Part shown: piece by piece, positions 57,341 through 64,000 of the stretch | How the letters are laid out: every line of letters begins with the position of its first letter | How positions within the stretch are numbered: the stretch's first letter is position 1 | Assembly (NCBI GenBank): GCA_002083825.1 | Contig: DAZV01000030.1 | Coordinates: 119,821 to 183,820 of the forward strand | Source of the DNA: Candidatus Sericytochromatia bacterium S15B-MN24 CBMW_12 | GTDB lineage: Bacteria > Cyanobacteriota > Sericytochromatia > S15B-MN24 > UBA4093 | DNA length: 64,000 bases | Reading direction: 5' to 3' | The notes under the pieces: generated by a model | Told to the model about the DNA's origin: nothing | The model's database searches: none | The model's input: the letters and a program-made list of their open reading frames with translations, nothing else | Made by a program: the position numbers and the translations under genes

Positions 57341-58447
57341 TCACGCCGCCGGCGACTCGATCTTCAGGTCGAAGGTCTGAGCGTCTTCCTCGCAGAACTG
57401 CAATGCTCGGAGGCCTTCATCGGCGAGGGCCTCACGGATCGGAGCCGCCAGGGCTTCGAACGGCTCGAGGATGAGCGTCGCTGCTTTTCCCTTCCTCTCG
57501 ATTTTCCATGTTCCCGCGACGAGGCCATCGACCAGGAAGGTGGCCAGGACCTTCAGGTTGCGGGTGACAATCCGGGGGCGGTATTCGTCGGCGATGAGGC
57601 GGCTGCGATCGGCGTGGGCGAGGACCAGGTTGTCGTACTCCGGCAGGAACCGGACGGGGGCGGCGGTTTCCTCGGAGGGGCGGGGTGCGTCGGGGAGATC
57701 GAAGAGTTCGCGTCCGTTCGTGTCGCGGAAGGTCACGAGTTCGCGCCTCAAGGCTTCGAATGCGGCTTTGAGGCCTTTGAGTCCCGACCACGTCTGCGCG
57801 TCGGCTATCGTAGCGGGCCCAAAGGCCACGAGGTAGCCGCGGACTAGCTCCTCCACCCGCTCCGGCCCGTTAATGGGCTCTCCCAGCCAGGTTCGCGCGA
57901 CGGCAAAGTCGGAATCGGCGGGGTATCCCCAGGGCGAGTCGTTTGGGACCATCACGAGCGGCATGTGGGTTCTCACGGCGAAGCCCATGGCGCGTTCGTC
58001 GCCGTCGGGGAAGCGCTCCATGAGGTGGGCGCGGAGGGCGGTGAACGTTCGGGGACTGGCGTCGAAGAATTCGCGGGCGGTCTCGACCAGGGCGGGAACG
58101 TCGAGCGTGTCGGCGCGTTGCCGGAGCACGGAGGTCATGGCTCCGGTCAGCATCGGCTGGAGGGTGGGGCGAAGTCTCACGTAGTCGGCGGCGGTCATGA
58201 GGTGGAGGGTCCCGCGCATCGCGGTGGCTCGCACGGCTTGGCGGCGCTGGAGAAGGTCTCGGAGTTCTTCCCGGCGAAACGAGGCGAGGCGGGTCCAGAG
58301 TCCGAGGTAGGGGGGCTTGGCGACTTGAGCCTGAAGGCCGGCAAGTCGCGTGAGGGCGTCGAGGGCCGTGGTTTCTTCCCGTTGGAGCAGCATCTGGCGT
58401 GCGAGGGTCGCGCGATTGAGGGCCAGGCGTGAGAGGACTTGAGGCAT
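57341..58447 (-). CDS. Winged-helix DNA-binding protein, AlkZ/YcaQ-like (HTH_42)
   Basis: LTRLAGLQAQVAKPPYLGLWTRLASFRREELRDLLQRRQAVRATAMRGTLHLMTAADY; QxQ motif. Confidence 0.85.
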   Translation of the reverse strand: MPQVLSRLALNRATLARQMLLQREETTALDALTRLAGLQAQVAKPPYLGLWTRLASFRREELRDLLQRRQAVRATAMRGTLHLMTAADYVRLRPTLQPMLTGAMTSVLRQRADTLDVPALVETAREFFDASPRTFTALRAHLMERFPDGDERAMGFAVRTHMPLVMVPNDSPWGYPADSDFAVARTWLGEPINGPERVEELVRGYLVAFGPATIADAQTWSGLKGLKAAFEALRRELVTFRDTNGRELFDLPDAPRPSEETAAPVRFLPEYDNLVLAHADRSRLIADEYRPRIVTRNLKVLATFLVDGLVAGTWKIERKGKAATLILEPFEALAAPIREALADEGLRALQFCEEDAQTFDLKIESPAA

Positions 58448-58499
58448 CTGAACTCCTTGCGGGAAAAAGCTTGCTCCATCGGATGATTCTTATTCCCGC

Positions 58500-60035
58500 C
58501 TAGAACCCCTCGAACGCCTCGTTTACGACCGTCTCAAGCGCTCTGACTTCCTGGTTCGTCAGGGCTGAAAATTCTTTTTGGCGTCGGCGATTCGGGAACA
58601 CGCCGTTGTTCTGGCGAATGAGCATCAGGACGTCCTCGGCGACGCGATCCGGCATTTCCACGAGGTTCATGATTCGGCGCAGGGCTTCGTCGTGGCGCCG
58701 CAAGCGATCGATCTCGTGGGGCAGGTCGTGATCGACCGTTCGCTGGACGCAGGAGTAGAGGAACTCGGCATTTTCGGTGGCGTCGAAGTAGCGATAGAGG
58801 TCGGCGGTATCGTTCAAGACATCGACGTTGCCGCGCTCCGTCGATCGCCATTCGATGTACGGCATCAACGGGCTCGAATGCGCCTGAAGGGTTCTGCGGA
58901 AGTCATCGATGCGATCCAGCATCACCGAGGAGACGGGAAACACCACGCCTGGCGGTGAGAACTGCTGCTCGGCCAAGACATGGTGGATGAGGTAACGCTG
59001 CAGTCTGCCGTTTCCGTCTTCGAAGGGATGGATGTAGACGAAGCTGAAGGCCGTCGCGGCTGCTTGTAGCACGGGGTCCAGGTTGCCGGCGCTCATGGTG
59101 GCGTTGGTTGCGAGAAGTCCTGCCATGAGTTCCTCGAGGTCCTCAGGACACGCGCCGATGAACTCAGGCAAGGGATCGCCGTCAGCGGCGCGTTCGCCTA
59201 AGAAGACGCCCTCTTGCCGTAACCCGGCTTGGATGAAACGGTTATCCTCGATGAGGATTCCGTGGAGTCGCTCAAGCTCTTCCTGTGTGAGCGGGAATTT
59301 GCCGGCTTGGAGGACTGCCCGCCCCCAACGCTCCAGGCGATTTCGCGTTGGGCGTTCACCTTCAATCTGAAAGCTGGCCTTACTTTCGGCCAAGAGGAGG
59401 AAGCTTGCAGCCCGTGCAATCAGTTGCTTGCTAACGCTTCCGACCATCTCTTGGGCTTTGGCTTCCAAGTTTTGGGCAACAAGGGTTTCCAGGTTCGTCG
59501 TGCGTCTGATGATGGGGCAGAAGTTGGGGGTTCCCAGGAGGTTGTTCCTGACGCGGTGTCGACGGGAAAGCGTGCCTGGCAGGGTGTAGTAGTGCCTCGA
59601 GTCCAGGACCTCGACGGCCGTGATTCGAGGGGCATCAGGGAGGTCCAGCTGCCGACCGGTCAGAAACTCGTAAAGAAACCAAGCTCGCCTATTGGTCGTT
59701 CCGGTTGGGGCGGCTCGGACGTATTCCGTGAGCACGTCTTCAGGCAGCGCGAGCAAGATCCGCTTGAGAACCAGCAAGTCGAGGTTTTCGTGGCGAAGTG
59801 CGAAGGTCAAGTGGTCTGCAGCCGTCTCCCCGGGCTCATAGCGCATGTCGTAGATTGCCCAGGAAGCGTCTATTTTGACGTTTCCTCGGATATGGTGCTC
59901 AGAGATGACGGCGGGGCGCCGAATTGGAGCCGAGACATCGAGGGAATGAACCAGCGCTGCCATGCCGACAAGGGAGCTATCGGCTGGAAGAAGGCGATCG
60001 CCAAAGATGCGAGGCTTGCGGTGTTCGAGCTTCAT
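58500..60035 (-). CDS. Fic domain protein with intramolecular inhibitory helix motif
   Basis: Fic core HPFEDGNGRLQRYLIHHVL; (S/T)xxxE(G/N)-type SFQIEG upstream of the core. Confidence 0.92.
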   Translation of the reverse strand: MKLEHRKPRIFGDRLLPADSSLVGMAALVHSLDVSAPIRRPAVISEHHIRGNVKIDASWAIYDMRYEPGETAADHLTFALRHENLDLLVLKRILLALPEDVLTEYVRAAPTGTTNRRAWFLYEFLTGRQLDLPDAPRITAVEVLDSRHYYTLPGTLSRRHRVRNNLLGTPNFCPIIRRTTNLETLVAQNLEAKAQEMVGSVSKQLIARAASFLLLAESKASFQIEGERPTRNRLERWGRAVLQAGKFPLTQEELERLHGILIEDNRFIQAGLRQEGVFLGERAADGDPLPEFIGACPEDLEELMAGLLATNATMSAGNLDPVLQAAATAFSFVYIHPFEDGNGRLQRYLIHHVLAEQQFSPPGVVFPVSSVMLDRIDDFRRTLQAHSSPLMPYIEWRSTERGNVDVLNDTADLYRYFDATENAEFLYSCVQRTVDHDLPHEIDRLRRHDEALRRIMNLVEMPDRVAEDVLMLIRQNNGVFPNRRRQKEFSALTNQEVRALETVVNEAFEGF

Positions 60036-60110
60036 GTCGAAAAATCCTCATGGTGGTCGAAAAACATTGTATTGCACCTAGCAATGTCGAAAATGCTTCA
60101 CGACGAAAAT
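60036..60110 (-). promoter_or_regulatory. Direct-repeat cluster upstream of fic
   Basis: gtcgaaaa at 60036, 60056, 60086 and related gacgaaaa near 60102. Confidence 0.45.
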
Positions 60111-60131
60111 CAGAGTTTCTTCGAAACTTGC

Positions 60132-61690
60132 CGATGAACATGGAATCGCTGAGATCGACAAAGGGCCGAACTCCCGGTAGGTTGGATGTGTCACCAAACC
60201 AGCCACACCCTGGAGATCAGCCCGATGCCGAAGCCCATGATCGCACGTCTGCACGTTGACATCAAGATGCTCGACGCCGACTTTCGCTCCTACCCTTGCC
60301 CGCGTTGCGGCACCGAGTCGCCGCGCCACGACGGGGCCGTGCGCCATGCGATCGACATCGGACTCGACCGTCCCGTCGTCCTGCAAATCAAGGTCGGCGT
60401 CTATAAGTGCCCCCGCTGCCGCAAGAGGCCGTCGTTTCGAACCCCGCTGCCTTTCCTGGGGGCGCGTCGTACCTACGTCGAACGTTGTCGCCAGAAGCTC
60501 GTCGAATCCGTCGACCAGGACAAGATGCCTATCTGCCTTGCCGTGCGGCGGCTCGACCGTGACTTTCACGTAACGCCCGCTCGGTCGACCGGATGGGAGT
60601 GGTATCGCGAGGCCACCCCCGCCGATGCAACGGTCGCCGAGTCCCAGCACTTGGTCGCCATGAACTTCTCTGGCGTGCTCTGCGTGGACGAGGTCTATGA
60701 TGGCCTGAATGCCATCCTCTGCGCTCGAGACCCGCTCACCGGACGCACTCTGGCCTACGAGTTGGGAGAGAGGATGAATCAGGAGGTCGTCACCGCCTTC
60801 TTCAAGCGGCTCCACGCGCTCGGTATCCAGCCCGAGGAAGCGATCACCGATGGCTCGAACCTCTATCCCAAGTCCCTCAAGGCCGTGTGGCCGGCTGTCC
60901 GGCACCAGCTCTGCCGGTTCCACTGGACCAAGGACATCGTCCAGGCGGTGGTCGAGGGAATCCGGGACTATCGCCAGAGCCTGCCGAAGCCCGAAAAGAA
61001 GAACAAGCGTGGTCGACCGAGTGCCGATGAGGTGACCGCCCAACGAGAGACCGAGAGGAGGCAGTCGGTGCGAGACGAGGTCCGCAAATGACGCTTTCTG
61101 GTCGTGGGCCGGAAAGAGAAGCTGAACGAGCAGCAGCAGGAACGACTGGCGGTGCTCATGAAGCCTCATCCCGAGCTGGCCGTTGCCAGACGCTTCATGG
61201 ACGAGTTCTACGGCTTGTTCAACGGGAAGCCCCGCCCCAGCACGGCTAAGAGTCGCTGGCAGCTGATGATAGCCAGGCCGGAGTACGCGGCGTCGCCGAT
61301 CTTGAAGAGAGCCCTCAAGATCCTCAAGGACGAGGTGAAGTTCAACAAGGTCTCGCTCTACTTGAACTTTCGGAACCTCGACTCGACCTCCAACGAAGTG
61401 GAGCGGGACAACCGTGGCTTCAGGAAGCGGCAGAAGACGCACTACCGATTCCGGGACAAGGCGAGTCTCGAGGCCCTGCTCAAGCGAGGGCTGGTAGAGG
61501 CGGGGGCACCTACGAAGCGGGAACGATTGACGCGACGATTCGGCAACCCGAACTGGATCAAGGCGCAAGCAGCATGAGGAGCGGATGATGCGGCTGCCAG
61601 CCGATCCTGGCGTGAACACCGAAACAAGGGGCACCGATTTGCTCAGTGCCCTGGCGAAGCGTTTTCTAGCCAGCGCGCCCATGTTCATCG
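60132..61690 (+). mobile_element. ISL3-like insertion sequence candidate
   Basis: Transposase reading frame bounded by cgatgaacatgg (60132-60143) and ccatgttcatcg (61679-61690), possibly extending with cgctg. Confidence 0.55.
60186..61577 (+). pseudogene. ISL3-like DDE transposase interrupted by in-frame TGA at 61089-61091
   Basis: N-terminal zinc ribbon CPRCGTESPRHDG..YKCPRCRKRPSF; GVLCVDEVYDG, ITDGSNLYPKSLKAVWPAVRHQLCRFHWTKDI, NEVERDNRGFRKRQKTHYRFR; both ORFs share the same frame. Confidence 0.85.
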
Positions 61691-61718
61691 ATCAGTGTCG
61701 AGGATTCCGCCATTTTCT

Positions 61719-63530
61719 CTACGCCTCGACTGCTGTGACTTGAGCCATTTTCGGAATTCTCAGTGTGAGTGTTCCGTCTTGGCTGGTTTCCACGGCGAGA
61801 CCGAACGCCTTTGAAAAGGCATCGAGCCAAGCAGTTGGAATATCCGAGACTTCGCTCCACGTAGCGACTCGTTGAAAGGTTCGAAATGGCTTTTCGCTCC
61901 CGGGCTGGGGATACCCAAGTGCGTTTTCTAAGCATTCAAGGAGGACAACGCAGCGATCTGGATTGCCAACGGCGTTGGCAATCGGCTGGTTGAATACTAC
62001 CGCTCCAGCTGTCCCTGCATCCCGGTCGTGAATGACGAGTGGTTCAATCGAGAGAGCGCGCAAATACTTGACAAGCGACGAGATGGAAGCTTTACCTCGA
62101 GCTTTCACAACATGCGTGGTTGATAATATTGCCTTTTTCACTTCCTCTGGCAGGAGGTTGATGGTCGCCTTGATCGCAACCACTTCTGAGTCGCCCTCAA
62201 CGACAACTACATTGTCACTGAAGAATGCGCGCGACAGTTCGTCATCGAATACCTGCAGCATCTTCACCCGGGTGCGATCGTCATCAAGTAGCTTTGAAAG
62301 CTCCTCCGAAACTCCGTAGTTGATTGCATAAACGGTTCCATTGTCTCCTTGAACCATCTTTGTGAGACTCTGGAGATCTCTTGAGAGGTCAACCATCCAG
62401 GGAGAGTGCGTTGTGCAAACGATCTGGTCTGTCTTGGCGAGGGCGTAAATCGTGTCACGCAAGAGATTTGCTGCCGCTGGATGCAGATAGAGTTCAGGTT
62501 CCTCAAAGGCAACAATCAGAGGGCGGGTTTCAATCTCTTTGCTTGCTTTTAGGTGCGCATGATACCGAAACATCGAGAAGACTGCTGTCCTGAGCAGACC
62601 TGTGCCTTGACGCTTGACGTCTGTTGGAACGTTGGAGAATAGGCTGACGTTGTACTTTGGCTTAAGGACCGTCGCCAGATCATCGAGGGAGGGGTCGATA
62701 CGGATACCGCACCCTGGAAACACGTCGCAAATGATCTTATTGACTTCCGTGCAGAGATTATTGATGATCGACCCGTCCACCTCGGGCGACATCTGTTTTT
62801 CGAGCTCCTTCAATTGGCCGGAAAGCGCAATGGCAAGCTCATTGCCTTCCAATACGTCCGTGAATAGTAAGCCCAGAACGTCCTGAATGAGCGACTTCTT
62901 GCTCGCATCTCCGATATCCCCTTCAGCAGTCAGGGGTGGGACGTGGATCATTAAGGGGAGCTTGGAGAGGACATTCCCGGGAATCCCACCTGGGTTCTGA
63001 ACCCACGTCGGCTCCGCAATTAGATCAAAGTCAACCGCATCATCGAGGAAGTCACGCTCCCAGCCTGCTTTTAGCCTCGCGCCGGGGGATCCGGCCTCGC
63101 TAGCGCCAGGCAATCCAGCTTCAATCAAGTCGCCGTAAGTTGTTGCGTCTTGATACTGCGGCTTGATCGCATAAGGGTACTCCTGGCATTCGATGGTAGT
63201 CCCCTTCTTGCCCCCCGTTAAGGCGAAGATCTTGCGATAGCAGTATTGGCCATCAACGACTCGACCCTTGAATCCCCTGGACGAGGCAACCGTTGGGCTG
63301 ATGCTAGAGAAATAGCCGGTGATACGAATCTCGGGTTGGCGTGACCCATCGGTTTCCTGCCGGAAGTCCTCGACGGCCGGTGCCTCATTGCTTAGGAGTA
63401 ATGAGATGGCTCGGAGTATAGAGCTCTTCCCGTGGTTATTCTGGCCGATGAGGAATGATGCCGAGGAAAGTTTGACCTCAGCCTCTGCAATACGTCGAAG
63501 GTTTTCAATCTTGATAGCTGACAGTTTCAA
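61719..63530 (-). CDS. OLD-family AAA ATPase/TOPRIM endonuclease
   Basis: KIENLRRIAEAEVKLSSASFLIGQNNHGKSSILRAI, VAFEEPELYLHPAAANLL, QIVCTTHSPWMVDL, TOPRIM VVVVEGDSEVVAI..PLVIHDRDAG. Confidence 0.92.
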   Translation of the reverse strand: MKLSAIKIENLRRIAEAEVKLSSASFLIGQNNHGKSSILRAISLLLSNEAPAVEDFRQETDGSRQPEIRITGYFSSISPTVASSRGFKGRVVDGQYCYRKIFALTGGKKGTTIECQEYPYAIKPQYQDATTYGDLIEAGLPGASEAGSPGARLKAGWERDFLDDAVDFDLIAEPTWVQNPGGIPGNVLSKLPLMIHVPPLTAEGDIGDASKKSLIQDVLGLLFTDVLEGNELAIALSGQLKELEKQMSPEVDGSIINNLCTEVNKIICDVFPGCGIRIDPSLDDLATVLKPKYNVSLFSNVPTDVKRQGTGLLRTAVFSMFRYHAHLKASKEIETRPLIVAFEEPELYLHPAAANLLRDTIYALAKTDQIVCTTHSPWMVDLSRDLQSLTKMVQGDNGTVYAINYGVSEELSKLLDDDRTRVKMLQVFDDELSRAFFSDNVVVVEGDSEVVAIKATINLLPEEVKKAILSTTHVVKARGKASISSLVKYLRALSIEPLVIHDRDAGTAGAVVFNQPIANAVGNPDRCVVLLECLENALGYPQPGSEKPFRTFQRVATWSEVSDIPTAWLDAFSKAFGLAVETSQDGTLTLRIPKMAQVTAVEA

Positions 63531-63689
63531 AAATGGTCTCCTGGTTTGACAAGGCTACAGTGCGAGCAGGGGGTGCTGCGGATGATATTTTACCGAGTCT
63601 TCATATCGCCGTCGTTCGTGGTTTCTTGCGCAGATGCCCCAATTTGCACGAAGAAAAATAAGGAGGCCCGCTGGAGCCTCCTTACCGCA

Positions 63690-64000
63690 TTACCAGCCCT
63701 GAATCGCCTTGGCTGCAGTTCGCTGGTCGGCCATCAGGTAGGCCTGCGTGTTCGTCAGCGAGCTGTGCCCGAGGGCGAGCTGGATCAGGTTCAGGCTCTT
63801 CCCCGCGTTGGCGTTGATGGTTCCGAACGCTCGCCGTATGCTGTGGCTCGACACATCCAGCCCCGCCCGTCTGGCGATGCGCCTGACGCATTTGTTTGAG
63901 TATTCCGGCGAAGCCGAACACCGATTCCGGGAAGGCGAACTGTAATGCCCCCCGAAAATTGGACAGCGAGTTAAGGTGATCCGAGCGCCCGGGTATGGGA
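63690..64000 (-). CDS. Tyrosine recombinase/integrase C-terminus (runs off window)
   Basis: My translation in a frame absent from the ORF track: KCVRRIARRAGLDVSSHSIRRAFGTINANAGKSLNLIQLALGHSSLTNTQAYLMADQRTAAKAIQGW*. Confidence 0.8.
   Translation of the reverse strand, partial: PYPGARITLTRCPIFGGHYSSPSRNRCSASPEYSNKCVRRIARRAGLDVSSHSIRRAFGTINANAGKSLNLIQLALGHSSLTNTQAYLMADQRTAAKAIQGW

Noticed and set aside
63682-63921. 79-aa ORF in the track
   Set aside because: Wrong frame; the adjacent frame encodes the tyrosine recombinase motifs

Overview
64 kb, GC-rich, mostly chromosomal bacterial window with about 52 protein-coding calls, one tRNA (tRNA-Leu CAG), several rho-independent terminators, one degenerate IS copy and a lower-GC mobile/defence-like right end. 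Gene content (SLH-domain outer-membrane porin, SpoVS, MqnA-like protein, GCGATCGC octamer over-representation) is compatible with a deep-branching relative of Cyanobacteriota, but that assignment is inference only. Main points for follow-up: (1) a near-perfect 106-bp inverted repeat flanking a secreted-protein paralog gene, with a shortened third copy also starting at a stop codon; (2) a translationally coupled dnaE-type/dinB polymerase operon preceded by a GAACGTATGTTC LexA-like box; (3) an operon joining an MCP, two c-type heme proteins and a predicted beta-barrel; (4) a right-end cluster of Fic protein, ISL3-like IS with an in-frame TGA, OLD-family ATPase/TOPRIM nuclease and a tyrosine recombinase C-terminus; (5) a MarR-YceI regulon with a readable operator; (6) 23 hand-counted HIP1-type octamers. 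No CRISPR array or rRNA was seen. All family calls come from reading motifs; no database search was run.
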